In this document: in pieces, positions 1 to 6,315 of the stretch
Numbering within the stretch: position 1 is the first letter of the stretch
Layout of the letters: each line of letters begins with the position of its first letter
Origin: a virus
Length of the DNA: 21,569 nt
Strand: one strand, 5' to 3'
IMG/VR virus record: IMGVR_UViG_3300046777_002051
Span: 1 to 21,569 of that record
Made by a program: the position numbers and the translations under genes
The notes under the pieces: generated by a model
Told to the model about the DNA's origin: nothing
The model's database searches: none
The model's input: the letters and a program-made list of their open reading frames with translations, nothing else

Positions 1-2
1 CT

Positions 3-857
3 CCCCAGCAGATGCTTGAGAAGGCTGGCCTTGATTGGACTGTCGAGAAGATCCCGTCCTACGTTACTGTTGCTGGCCAGCAGATTGCTACTGGCGATTC
101 TGCACTCGTTCGCTCGAGTGATAACTCGATCCTCTCTAACGTCTCTGGTGAATGGAATCCTGTCCAGAACGAGACTGCGTTCGACTTCTTTAACGACTTC
201 GTGATGGCTGGCGATATGGAGATGCATACTGCTGGCTCTCTCCGTGAAGGCCGTAATGTGTGGGCCCTTGCTAAGGTCAAGGACTCGTTTGAAATCCTCG
301 GTGGAGACAAAGTTGACTCTTATCTTCTCTTTTCTAATCCTCATGAGTATGGCAAGTGCATTGACATTCGTTTTACTCCTATCCGCGTGGTTTGTAATAA
401 CACGCTTACCCTTTCTCTTGCTGGTCGTTCCGACCTTATGGTTCGCCTTAATCATCGTCGCCACTTTGATCCTGATATGGTCAAGCGTACACTCGGCGTA
501 GCATCGTCGAAGATGGCTTCTTACAAGGAAGCCGCTGAGTTCCTTGCCTCGAAGCGTTACACCGTTGATAACCTCAATGAGTATCTCGCTACTGTGTTCC
601 CGTCTCTGACGAAGGACAAGGCTGCTCCTAAGCTGTCGCGTCCTGCAGAGGTTGCTCTGTCCGTTATGGATTCTCAGCCTGGTGCTGAGTTTGGTCGGGG
701 TTCGTGGTGGCAGGCTTTCAACTCTGTCACGTTCTCGATCGACCACGTCCTCGGACACTCTGACGAAACACGCCTCCAGTCTGCCTGGTATGGTCAGAAT
801 CGTCAGCGCAAGGTTGTTGCCCTTGAAAAGGCAATCGAAATGGCAGAGGCTGCGTAA
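3..857 (+). CDS. DUF932 / phage-plasmid-like protein, 5' truncated by window edge
   Basis: The frame is open to the left edge and has no stop upstream of the first ATG at 12. The visible N-terminus (KAGLDWTVEKIPSYV) matches an internal segment of the DUF932/TIGR03299 family, in which a start of about 30-40 residues precedes it, so the true start lies outside the window. Further family-like features are VVCNNTLTLSL, the HRRHFD segment, and a C-terminal half with GSWWQAFNSVTFSIDH and a basic ending. The family is common on phages and plasmids; its biochemical function is unknown. The gene reads towards a run of small co-directional genes, with 35 bases to the next start. The family call is firm; no role is inferred. 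Confidence 0.85.
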   Translation, partial: PQQMLEKAGLDWTVEKIPSYVTVAGQQIATGDSALVRSSDNSILSNVSGEWNPVQNETAFDFFNDFVMAGDMEMHTAGSLREGRNVWALAKVKDSFEILGGDKVDSYLLFSNPHEYGKCIDIRFTPIRVVCNNTLTLSLAGRSDLMVRLNHRRHFDPDMVKRTLGVASSKMASYKEAAEFLASKRYTVDNLNEYLATVFPSLTKDKAAPKLSRPAEVALSVMDSQPGAEFGRGSWWQAFNSVTFSIDHVLGHSDETRLQSAWYGQNRQRKVVALEKAIEMAEAA

Positions 858-892
858 TCGCAGCCTCCCTCTTTCCTGAAAGGATCTATTGG

Positions 893-1090
893 ATGTTTAT
901 TTACATCGTCTCATTGATTGGATTCGTTCTCACCTCGCTTGCCATCGTGTTTGCGGTAGTCGACACGTTTGGACAGTTTTCTCTCACTCCATGGGAGAAG
1001 GCCGCCGGCGGGCGAGCTAATTACTTCACAGCTCGCTTTGCAGTTGTCGTTGCTCTTTGGGTTCTCACTGGGTGGTATCTGTTCGGATGA
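893..1090 (+). CDS. Small two-TM membrane protein, 65 aa
   Basis: A GAAAGGA ribosome site lies about 9 bases upstream of the ATG. The protein has a hydrophobic N-terminal helix (about residues 2-25, IVSLIGFVLTSLAIVFAVV), a short polar loop with PWEKAAGGR, and a second hydrophobic helix (about 47-64). It therefore looks like a two-pass inner-membrane protein with a very short tail. The stop overlaps the next start as ATGA, which suggests translational coupling. No family is recognised. Confidence 0.7.
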   Translation: MFIYIVSLIGFVLTSLAIVFAVVDTFGQFSLTPWEKAAGGRANYFTARFAVVVALWVLTGWYLFG

Positions 1091-1368
1091 ACGAGTCGAT
1101 CATTGCCCATTATATGGCATCGAAGCGAAACTACCTGCTCGCCCAGTCTGATGGTCAGATGACGAGCGAGCAGCTCGATCGAGCAATCCACCAGGACCTC
1201 CAAAACATTCTCTCTTTGTTTTCTGGTGTTGTTGCAGATTGGGACCTTGAGCTCTATCTCACCGACCAAATCCGGATCTATGATGGAATGGCTGAGATGT
1301 ATGCTCCGGAGATGCGTGCAAAGTTCAGGTACGTACCAAACAAAGAAAAAAGACGCTTCCTTCCCTGA
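1087..1368 (+). CDS. Hypothetical phage protein, 93 aa
   Basis: The start is the ATG in the ATGA overlap with the preceding membrane-protein gene, chosen over an in-frame upstream ATG at 1057 that would lie inside that gene. The product (MNESIIAHYMASKRNYLL...) is soluble and mostly helical in composition, ending in a basic KEKRRFLP tail. It contains an acidic segment DWDLELYLTDQIRIYDGMAE. No domain is recognised. It is the last gene before the promoter at 1386. Confidence 0.65.
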   Translation: MNESIIAHYMASKRNYLLAQSDGQMTSEQLDRAIHQDLQNILSLFSGVVADWDLELYLTDQIRIYDGMAEMYAPEMRAKFRYVPNKEKRRFLP

Positions 1369-1370
1369 TT

Positions 1371-1414
1371 TTCTCAAAATAGCTGTTGCCTTTGGAACGT
1401 TCCTTTTGTAAGGT
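1371..1414 (+). promoter_or_regulatory. Early-type promoter P1 with extended -35
   Basis: TTGCCT (1386-1391) and TAAGGT (1409-1414) are separated by exactly 17 bases. The -35 is preceded by TTTCTCAAAATAGCTG, nearly identical to the sequence before the promoter at 4732. Predicted transcription start is about 1421, which puts the ribosome site GGAGA (1432) and the ATG at 1442 at normal distances. Confidence 0.7.
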
Positions 1415-1441
1415 AGGGACATGATGAAAACGGAGAGAGAC

Positions 1442-1726
1442 ATGCTTAAGTTTGATGAAGCCAACCTTGAATCGGTTGCCAAGATCGTGTTGATGACTAA
1501 CCCCCATGCAGCAGATCGATGGGAGAATGTCGATGAGCTGGTCTACAACATGCGTACGACTGCCTATGGTGGGTTCACCGAGGACCTCGGCTTCGTATCG
1601 ACTGCTGGCTACATGCTGACGTACTACAAGTCTGGCGAGGACGAGGTTAGCGTTCGTGCTTCGCTCACAGACTACAATCTTTTGAAGTTTTTTGAAAAAA
1701 GCATGTTGACGTCAACCAAGGGCTGA
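1442..1726 (+). CDS. Hypothetical phage protein, 94 aa
   Basis: The start at 1442 is preferred. Its ribosome site GGAGAGA lies 5-7 bases upstream, whereas the in-frame ATGs at 1421 and 1424 coincide with the expected transcription start of promoter P1 and have no ribosome site. The product begins MLKFDEANLESVAKIVLM and has a central YGGFTEDLGFVSTAGYMLTY segment, suggesting a small alpha/beta fold. No family is recognised. The 3' end of the gene contains the next promoter (1706-1734). Confidence 0.65.
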   Translation: MLKFDEANLESVAKIVLMTNPHAADRWENVDELVYNMRTTAYGGFTEDLGFVSTAGYMLTYYKSGEDEVSVRASLTDYNLLKFFEKSMLTSTKG

Positions 1727-1734
1727 GGTAGTAT
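1706..1734 (+). promoter_or_regulatory. Early-type promoter P2 inside the end of the upstream gene
   Basis: TTGACG (1706-1711) and TAGTAT (1729-1734) have a 17-base spacer, preceded by a T-rich and A-rich tract (TTTTTTGAAAAAAGCATG). The -10 is identical to that of the promoter at 3017. Predicted start is about 1741, just ahead of AAGGA (1753) and the ATG at 1766. Confidence 0.65.
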
Positions 1735-1765
1735 TAGGTATAGGTTGAAAACAAGGAACGAACAA

Positions 1766-1948
1766 ATGGACATCACCACTTTGAACATCGTTGCTGGTCG
1801 GCTCGAGAGCCTCGTTCGCCGCACTCACAACTACGGCAAGGATCTCGAGGACGTTCTCGATGAGCTGAGTGATCTTGCTGTTCACTACCGCAAACTTATT
1901 GATATCCAGCTTCGTGAAATGGCAGAAGCTGATGGGCAGGAGGCCTGA
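1766..1948 (+). CDS. Hypothetical phage protein, 60 aa
   Basis: The ATG at 1766 is chosen because AAGGA sits 8 bases upstream; an in-frame ATG at 1745 lacks a ribosome site. The product (MDITTLNIVAGRLESLVRR...) is almost entirely helical, with heptad-like leucines (LEDVLDELSDLAVHYRKLIDI). It is a small acidic protein that may form a coiled coil. It is the first gene of the operon from promoter P2. No family is recognised. Confidence 0.6.
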   Translation: MDITTLNIVAGRLESLVRRTHNYGKDLEDVLDELSDLAVHYRKLIDIQLREMAEADGQEA

Positions 1949-1949
1949 T

Positions 1950-2141
1950 ATGCGTAGCAATTGGACTTTTTCGTCGTATATGGAACAGATCATCCACCTC
2001 AGTGAGATTGATTACATGTTGGCAATTCGTGAGCTTCGCGATGAGCTGATCGAGGAAATGTGGGAAAAGTATCCCAGGGAATGTGAGGCAGTGGGCCTCA
2101 CCGATGGTCTCAAAAAGAACAAGGAAACTGCATATGCCTAA
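1950..2141 (+). CDS. Hypothetical phage protein, 63 aa
   Basis: The start ATG lies directly after the stop of the upstream gene and follows a strong GGGCAGGAGG site. The product (MRSNWTFSSYMEQIIHLSE...) is short, helical and acidic, with ELRDELIEEMWEKYPRE in the middle. Its end overlaps the next gene by 8 bases. The function is unknown; it probably belongs to the P2 operon. Confidence 0.6.
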   Translation: MRSNWTFSSYMEQIIHLSEIDYMLAIRELRDELIEEMWEKYPRECEAVGLTDGLKKNKETAYA

Positions 2142-2610
2142 TTGGTGCTCCAACTCTTTCACTCTCGCTGGTCCCCGTGACAAGATCAAGGAGATCTACG
2201 ACAACGTCATGAGCGAAGAAACGCTCCTGCTTAACGCCCTCGTCCCAATTAATGAATGGTCGTACGAAGAAGCCTCGGACAGCTGGGGAACGAAGTGGGA
2301 CGTCAACACCGATGTGTTCGAGTACAGCGAATCAGCTGACGGCAAAGATGGATGCATCACGGGAGCGTTTGATTCTGCGTGGAGTCCTCCTGTACAGGCG
2401 TTTGCTTCATATTGCAAGAACAATCAGGACGTCACAGGGTCGCTGGAGTTCTTCGAGCCTGGCATGCAGTTTACTGGCCAGTGGACTTCTGAGACGGGAT
2501 TGGATTATTATGAGATTGATCCAGAGGACCTGTCCAACATTCCGGAAGACCTCGTCGAGCAGTTTAGCATCGAGGAATGGTATGAGTCGGACGAGGAAGA
2601 AGAGGAATAA
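2134..2610 (+). CDS. Api92-like / DUF1281-type ferredoxin-fold protein, 158 aa
   Basis: The ATG at 2134 follows AAGGA and gives the N-terminus MPNWCSNSFTLAG, the hallmark of Api92-like/YubB proteins found on phages and plasmids. Other family-like features are LVPINEW, the WGTKWD motif, the FDSAWSPPVQAF segment and the E-x-G-MQFTGQW stretch. The C-terminus is very acidic (ESDEEEEE). Family members have no established enzymatic role. It overlaps the previous gene and is followed two bases later by another small gene, so it is probably mid-operon. Confidence 0.8.
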   Translation: MPNWCSNSFTLAGPRDKIKEIYDNVMSEETLLLNALVPINEWSYEEASDSWGTKWDVNTDVFEYSESADGKDGCITGAFDSAWSPPVQAFASYCKNNQDVTGSLEFFEPGMQFTGQWTSETGLDYYEIDPEDLSNIPEDLVEQFSIEEWYESDEEEEE

Positions 2611-2612
2611 AG

Positions 2613-2771
2613 ATGACTGCTGAATATGCTGACAAGCTTCGCAATCAGTTCATTGAGCTCTACACGAACAAGTATGGGTTCAAGCCTGCTCTCCCAACTG
2701 TCGAGAGCTACATGAGCAAGGATTGTGACCTCCGTCACATGATTCGTGAGAAGATTAGGACTTCCCGTTAA
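2613..2771 (+). CDS. Small hypothetical protein, 52 aa
   Basis: This short frame starts two bases after the upstream stop and uses the GAGGAAGAAGAGGAA tract as a ribosome site. The product begins MTAEYADKLRNQFIELYTNK, contains YGFKPALPTVESYM and ends basic (MIREKIRTSR). Codon choice resembles the neighbours. The spacing (2 bases upstream, 13 downstream) and uninterrupted frame support a real gene. No family is recognised. Confidence 0.55.
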   Translation: MTAEYADKLRNQFIELYTNKYGFKPALPTVESYMSKDCDLRHMIREKIRTSR

Positions 2772-2784
2772 TATGGAGATTGAT

Positions 2785-2997
2785 ATGACTAATGAAATCA
2801 AGCATGGCAGCCCTTATGATCGAGGTGGTGCTGACAGCTACTATCGTCGTGGTCGTCGGCCACACTACTACATCAACAAGGATACTCCTGGCTCTCGTCG
2901 GGTCGAGCAGAGCGAGATGACTGCAGAGCAGATTGCTCTCTATCACAAGGGCTTTGATGATAACGAGGAACGTCAGGAATATAAGGACTGGGGTTGA
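2785..2997 (+). CDS. Conserved phage protein with HGSPYDRG-ADSYY motif, 70 aa
   Basis: The start at 2785 has GGAG about 7 bases upstream; an in-frame ATG at 2773 is possible but poorly placed. The product carries the pattern HGSPYDRGGADSYYRR, then PHYY, an A-x-Y-x-x-GFDDNEE segment and a C-terminal KDWG. I recall this layout from many short uncharacterised proteins of tailed phages. It is rich in Tyr, Asp and Arg, and probably small and soluble. It ends just before promoter P3, so it is probably the last gene of the P2 operon. Confidence 0.7.
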   Translation: MTNEIKHGSPYDRGGADSYYRRGRRPHYYINKDTPGSRRVEQSEMTAEQIALYHKGFDDNEERQEYKDWG

Positions 2998-3000
2998 ACT

Positions 3001-3045
3001 TTTTTCGAAATAGCTGTTGACCCTACGGCTCATCTGTGATAGTAT
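3001..3045 (+). promoter_or_regulatory. Early-type promoter P3 with extended -35
   Basis: TTGACC (3017-3022), a 17-base spacer, then TAGTAT (3040-3045). It is preceded by TTTTTCGAAATAGCTG, sharing AATAGCTGTTG with the promoters at 1386, 4732 and 21529. It drives two very small membrane peptides and the genes that follow. Confidence 0.7.
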
Positions 3046-3072
3046 AAAAATACAGACAGAGAGGAATAAAAA

Positions 3073-3204
3073 ATGACGAACGCAGAAATGATCGTTGCGG
3101 CTGGTGGTGCTACCGATGGCACTCTTGCTCTTGCCCTCGCGCTTGTTGTCGTAGTGTCGGCTGCTGCTGTTGGGTACTTCCTCCTCCAAATTAAGGCTCG
3201 CTAA
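3073..3204 (+). CDS. Single-TM micropeptide, 43 aa
   Basis: A GAGAGGAA ribosome site lies 7-8 bases before the ATG, directly downstream of promoter P3. The product is MTNAEMIVAAGGATDGTLAL, then an uninterrupted hydrophobic stretch (about residues 18-38, LALALVVVVSAAAVGYFLL), then QIKAR. It looks like a single transmembrane helix with a basic cytoplasmic end. It is the first gene of a strong early-type unit, which suggests abundant early expression. Its partner and target are unknown. Confidence 0.6.
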   Translation: MTNAEMIVAAGGATDGTLALALALVVVVSAAAVGYFLLQIKAR

Positions 3205-3205
3205 C

Positions 3206-3313
3206 ATGGAATATTTGGAAGCTTTCACTGATGCTTACGGGTTCTATATCCTGTGCGCCATCACGGCAGTGTTCCTTTTCCTCATTATTAAGAACGCTGG
3301 TACGTTCAGGTAA
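3206..3313 (+). CDS. Single-TM micropeptide, 35 aa
   Basis: It begins one base after the stop of the upstream micropeptide. The product is MEYLEAFTDAYGFYILCAIT, then a hydrophobic helix (AVFLFLII), then KNAGTFR. It is predicted to be a single-pass membrane peptide with a basic end. Its position directly behind another TM peptide suggests co-expression and perhaps a two-component membrane factor (inference). No family is recognised. Confidence 0.5.
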   Translation: MEYLEAFTDAYGFYILCAITAVFLFLIIKNAGTFR

Positions 3314-3325
3314 GAAGAGATAGAT

Positions 3326-3583
3326 ATGAACATGCAGATTGACTTCGAAGCTCTCGCCCACGACCTCGCTGATGTCCGCGACCAGATGATGGAATTGCTG
3401 AACCAAGCAGAGTCTATCATGGGAGATGGGCCCGAGTTTGAATATGCTCGCGCCAAGGGTTATTGGATCGGCCACATGAAGGCAGCACTGGGCGGATACG
3501 GGTATACTTCTATGTGCTCCATGCAGGATTCTGTAAGCGAGCTTGAAGCGGTAGCATCTGATGAGGTAGATGCGAATGAATGA
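3326..3583 (+). CDS. Hypothetical phage protein, 85 aa
   Basis: The start follows AGAAGAGA. The product (MNMQIDFEALAHDLADVRDQ...) is helical and acidic in its first half (MMELLNQAESIMGDG). A middle part follows with GYWIGHMKAALGGYGYTSM, then an acidic end. No domain is recognised. It overlaps the next gene by 8 bases and belongs to the P3 unit. Confidence 0.6.
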   Translation: MNMQIDFEALAHDLADVRDQMMELLNQAESIMGDGPEFEYARAKGYWIGHMKAALGGYGYTSMCSMQDSVSELEAVASDEVDANE

Positions 3584-3770
3584 CGTTGAATACGCGTGGC
3601 GTTTGGGCTACGACAAGCGAATGGAAGTAGCTCTCTACGGTGCAGGATCGTTCCTTGCATCAGATCTCCAGCCTCCAGTCGATCTGACAGAAGAAGAAAC
3701 TGTGGCATGGCAAGAGGGCTGGAAGGATGCAACGGACAGCCTCAAGGCGGCTGCTTTTAGTGCTAAGTAA
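3576..3770 (+). CDS. Hypothetical phage protein, 64 aa
   Basis: The ATG at 3576 is preferred over that at 3570 because GAGGT (3564) is then about 8 bases away. The product begins MNDVEYAWRLGYDKRMEVAL and contains a second W-x-x-G-W patch (AWQEGWKDATDSL). This suggests two weakly repeated helical A/W-x-x-GY/W units. The function is unknown. Eleven bases separate it from the next start. Confidence 0.55.
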   Translation: MNDVEYAWRLGYDKRMEVALYGAGSFLASDLQPPVDLTEEETVAWQEGWKDATDSLKAAAFSAK

Positions 3771-3781
3771 AAAGGATTATC

Positions 3782-4450
3782 ATGGCTCACATTGTTGTTA
3801 ACCTGCCGCCTGTGCGTTGCTACGTACGGGCGGAATTTCTTTATGACTTCGAGAAAGGCTTTGGCGAGTTTGAACCTTGCTTTTGGGTCTCTCTCAAATC
3901 GATTCGGGGTGAAGCATTCCGGATTGAGGCTTACCTGACGAATTATGGAGCTCTGTACGATAAGCTCCCCCTTCATGCGTACGTGTGGAAGACTGACGTG
4001 AGCGACGATGAGCTCCTTCCCCTCGACCACCTCCAGCTTTGGGATGCCCTGTCGTATGATGTCACCCTGATCGAGAAGAAGCTGCTTAGCAACCTTCGTT
4101 GCAAGTTCTACACGAAGGGAAAGAAGTTCATGCACGGGGACTACATGTTCACGCTCGATTCCGCTTCTCCTGACCCCAACATCATCAACACGACGTTCAG
4201 CGAGGATATCCAGGACCACAAGTCGTATAACTTCATCAAGTGCGACAATGGCCAGTTTGCAGCTCAGCCCAACAACCGAATGCTTGTGTTTGAGCCTTCA
4301 AATAACCCTGAGCAGCTGAAATTCCCCGACTTCAAGGTTGCAACGAGAAAGTGGTCTGTCGAGCGAGAAGCGAAGTGGGCTCTCGGTGATACAACGACTG
4401 TGATGTATCTGAAAGAGGATGAACTCAAGGAGATCAAAGATGGTAAGTGA
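3782..4450 (+). CDS. Conserved hypothetical phage protein, 222 aa
   Basis: The start follows AAAAAGGA. This is the largest protein of the early block. It is soluble and rich in aromatics: an N-terminal MAHIVVNLPPVRCYVRAEFL, a middle KKFMHGDYMFTLD, and a later HKSYNFIKCDNGQFAAQPNN that looks conserved in character. No catalytic motif is evident and no family is identified with confidence. It overlaps the next gene by 11 bases, indicating coupled translation. Confidence 0.65.
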   Translation: MAHIVVNLPPVRCYVRAEFLYDFEKGFGEFEPCFWVSLKSIRGEAFRIEAYLTNYGALYDKLPLHAYVWKTDVSDDELLPLDHLQLWDALSYDVTLIEKKLLSNLRCKFYTKGKKFMHGDYMFTLDSASPDPNIINTTFSEDIQDHKSYNFIKCDNGQFAAQPNNRMLVFEPSNNPEQLKFPDFKVATRKWSVEREAKWALGDTTTVMYLKEDELKEIKDGK

Positions 4451-4703
4451 TGACTGGAAGGATGGGTACCGAGAAGGCTACCAGGATGGATTGAAGGATG
4501 GCAAGAAGAGTCAGGACGTCAACAAAAACAATCCAATCACAATTCCCTACCCATACGAACCAAACAAGCCTATTGGGAACACTGCTCCAATAACGTATGT
4601 CCACGCGTATAGGTGCCCAGAATGTGGTTTGGATTTCTCAAAGCCGATGGGGTACGTGTGTCCTAACATGAAGTGTCCCATTCAGCCTCGCGTAGGCCTA
4701 TAA
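4440..4703 (+). CDS. Zn-ribbon-like protein with repeated DGY/DG helix, 87 aa
   Basis: The ATG at 4440, inside the end of the previous gene, gives MVSDDWKDGYREGYQDGLKD, a typical D/K-x-G-x-x-x-G helix seen at the start of many small phage proteins. The C-terminal half holds CPECGLDF (about residues 62-69) and YVCPNMKCP (about 74-82), two cysteine pairs that could bind one zinc. A proline-rich linker lies between. Nucleic-acid or protein binding is possible but not shown. It ends just before promoter P4. Confidence 0.65.
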   Translation: MVSDDWKDGYREGYQDGLKDGKKSQDVNKNNPITIPYPYEPNKPIGNTAPITYVHAYRCPECGLDFSKPMGYVCPNMKCPIQPRVGL

Positions 4704-4712
4704 ACTTTTTTA

Positions 4713-4760
4713 GGTTTTTTCAAAATAGCTGTTGCCTTTAGCCGAAAGGTAGGCTAAGGT
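4713..4760 (+). promoter_or_regulatory. Early-type promoter P4 with extended -35
   Basis: TTGCCT (4732-4737) and TAAGGT (4755-4760) have a 17-base spacer, preceded by TTTTTTCAAAATAGCTG. Boxes, spacing and upstream sequence are almost identical to promoter P1 at 1386. Predicted start is about 4767; GAGGAAAG and the ATG at 4787 follow. Confidence 0.72.
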
Positions 4761-4786
4761 CAATTATCAACTGAGGAAAGACAGAA

Positions 4787-5215
4787 ATGACCACCACCTT
4801 CACCTACGAAGCCAACCTCGTCTCGGACCTCCACAAGGACGCTCGCGGGTTCCGCCCCACCGGTGCTTTCATGGACCTGTTCCGCGAGTCCTCGGACGAG
4901 GGCAAGCAGCAGATCTGGGACGGTCTCTGCCGCGAGCTCGATGATGAGCTCGCTCGGGAGAATGCAGAGTTCGCTCGTAAGACTGAGGAGTTCGAATCCC
5001 TCGTGGCTGCGTGCCTCGAGAATGGTGCAGCGGATCGTGGCACTGCTATTCGTTGGGTGCTCGAAGGGCTTCAGCTCGACGACAGCGACCTGATGTACGG
5101 CGGTTCTTATGTCTGCTTCCACCTCGGCCTTCCCTACTCGATGGCCGATCACTTCGACCAGGTCTGCAAGGATCTGCTTAAGGGTAAGTCTTTCACTGAA
5201 GTTTTTGGAGGTTGA
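4787..5215 (+). CDS. Conserved hypothetical phage protein, 142 aa
   Basis: First gene after promoter P4, with GAGGAAAG upstream. The N-terminus YEANLVSDLHKDARGFRPTG resembles a recurring phage motif (DLHKDARGxRP). Next come a helical acidic region (ELDDELARENAEFARKTEEF) and a C-terminal part with YVCFHLGLPYSMADHFDQV. GC and codon use are high here, with many C-ending codons, suggesting strong expression. No enzymatic motif is seen. The stop lies two bases before the next ATG. Confidence 0.65.
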   Translation: MTTTFTYEANLVSDLHKDARGFRPTGAFMDLFRESSDEGKQQIWDGLCRELDDELARENAEFARKTEEFESLVAACLENGAADRGTAIRWVLEGLQLDDSDLMYGGSYVCFHLGLPYSMADHFDQVCKDLLKGKSFTEVFGG

Positions 5216-5217
5216 GA

Positions 5218-5430
5218 ATGTTCGTCTTGGTGTTTGAAGTGGACTACGAAGGTCAGTCCGTGCTTGGGGTTTATGCGTCTCTGCGGGATGCGGTAGCTGC
5301 GGCTGCTCGCTTCCGGGATGACCGTGACCTTGTCGTCTACCGGTATGAAGTCGGTGCAGCAGCCGAATTTGATTCCGGTGTCTGTGTATGGGTAGCCGAT
5401 CAGGATCGGCGAGTTGCAGTGGAGGCGTAA
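5218..5430 (+). CDS. Hypothetical phage protein, 70 aa
   Basis: The ATG at 5218 has GGAGGT about 6 bases upstream; a TTG at 5212 is the alternative. The product (MFVLVFEVDYEGQSVLGVYA...) has alternating beta-like stretches and a helix rich in Ala and Arg (LRDAVAAAARFRDDRD), ending in VADQDRRVAVEA. It is a small soluble alpha/beta protein with no recognised family. The next start abuts its stop. Confidence 0.6.
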   Translation: MFVLVFEVDYEGQSVLGVYASLRDAVAAAARFRDDRDLVVYRYEVGAAAEFDSGVCVWVADQDRRVAVEA

Positions 5431-5580
5431 ATGAATTGGCTATGGCGAATCGACCACCAGACGCAGACCGGTGATGTGTCACGCAATGTCGTGGTGTACC
5501 GCAAGGTATCTCACTCGACAAAGCGTGGCAAATTCATGGGTCACTGCTATCCCAAGGTGCTAATCAACAAGGTTCTGTGA
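5431..5580 (+). CDS. Small basic protein, 49 aa
   Basis: The ATG follows the upstream stop directly, with GTGGAGG as ribosome site. The product (MNWLWRIDHQTQTGDVSRNV...) is basic, with RKVSHSTKRGKFMGHCY in its second half. Its stop overlaps the next start as TGATG. The chain of exact overlaps supports it as a real gene. The function is unknown. Confidence 0.5.
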   Translation: MNWLWRIDHQTQTGDVSRNVVVYRKVSHSTKRGKFMGHCYPKVLINKVL

Positions 5581-5750
5581 TGACTACCCTTTACGTTCTT
5601 ATCGTGGTCGCTAAAGTGTATTGGGGCTTTAACGTCTCCATGCAGGAGTTCAGTAGCCTTGAACGGTGTGAAGCCGCTAGGCAGGTGATCTCCCAGACCA
5701 TTGGTGCTAACTTTGACGACCGTGAAAAGGTGGAGTGTGTGCTGAAATGA
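5580..5750 (+). CDS. Small protein with N-terminal hydrophobic segment, 56 aa
   Basis: It overlaps the upstream stop by one base. The product starts MTTLYVLIVVAKVYWGF, a short hydrophobic segment that could be a signal anchor. A soluble part with two cysteines follows (ERCEAARQ and VECVLK), which could form a disulfide if exported. No family is recognised. Its end overlaps the next gene by four bases (ATGA). Confidence 0.5.
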   Translation: MTTLYVLIVVAKVYWGFNVSMQEFSSLERCEAARQVISQTIGANFDDREKVECVLK

Positions 5751-5902
5751 ATGATACCCGTGAACACTCGCTAGACGTTATCGTTCTGCAGGGCCTTATT
5801 CAGGAGCAGAAGGCAGAGATTGCTAAGCTCAAGAATGAAGTTGCTAGTTTAGAGCGTGAAGTTGAGTATTTAGAAGAAGTGATATGGCAAGAGAAGCCTT
5901 GA
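5747..5902 (+). CDS. Coiled-coil micropeptide, 51 aa
   Basis: The start lies in the ATGA overlap with the previous gene. The second half is a clear heptad pattern (IQEQKAEIAKLKNEVASLER and onward to VEYLEEV), predicting a dimeric coiled coil. The N-terminal 14 residues are polar. No ribosome site stands at the ideal distance, so translation is probably coupled to the upstream gene. A role as a small adaptor or host-protein binder is only a guess. Confidence 0.5.
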   Translation: MNDTREHSLDVIVLQGLIQEQKAEIAKLKNEVASLEREVEYLEEVIWQEKP

Positions 5903-5905
5903 GAA

Positions 5906-6109
5906 ATGACTGACATTGTAAAAGAACTGCGGGCAACTGCGTATGACAAGGACAACTTCCCGCGAATGAAGAGCGAATGGGCTTGTTCCGTAGAGTTGGC
6001 ACTGAAGGCTGCTGATGAGATTCAGCGACTTCGTCATGAAGTGGAGGATCTTGATTCTGAGTTGTATTCTTTATACTACTCACTGAGCTATGGAGGATAT
6101 GATATATGA
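5906..6109 (+). CDS. Helical small protein, first copy of duplicated module, 67 aa
   Basis: The product (MTDIVKELRATAYDKDNFPR...) ends in a helix with IQRLRHEVEDLDSELYSLYY. The LxSELYSLYY ending closely resembles the DELYSLYYAQSMEE end of the protein at 6667-6945, so the two look paralogous in their C-terminal coiled-coil segment. It overlaps the next start by four bases. From here to about 7500 codon choice is more A/T-ending than in flanking genes, hinting at a separate origin. Confidence 0.6.
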   Translation: MTDIVKELRATAYDKDNFPRMKSEWACSVELALKAADEIQRLRHEVEDLDSELYSLYYSLSYGGYDI

Positions 6110-6315
6110 GTACTGAACTGAAAACTGTTGCTGGTCGCAAGGGTAAGATTCTGCTGACCCAGTTTTATGGTGGTGAAAAAGATGGCAAGTGTCTGCAGCT
6201 GACAGGTCCAATGAATGGTTATATTACTCTGACGCCGACCCAAGCGTATCTACTATCACTAGCACTAGCTGAATGGTATCAGGGCGAATGGCCAGAGGAG
6301 GAAGAAAATGACTAA
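6106..6315 (+). CDS. Hypothetical phage protein, 69 aa
   Basis: The start is in the ATGA overlap, with GGAGGATATGAT just upstream. The product begins MSTELKTVAGRKGKILLTQF and has GGEKDGKCLQLTG, then a helix (TPTQAYLLSLALAEWYQGEW), and ends acidic (PEEEEND). It is probably a small alpha/beta protein. It has no counterpart in the second copy of the duplicated module. It overlaps the next gene by 8 bases. Confidence 0.55.
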   Translation: MSTELKTVAGRKGKILLTQFYGGEKDGKCLQLTGPMNGYITLTPTQAYLLSLALAEWYQGEWPEEEEND

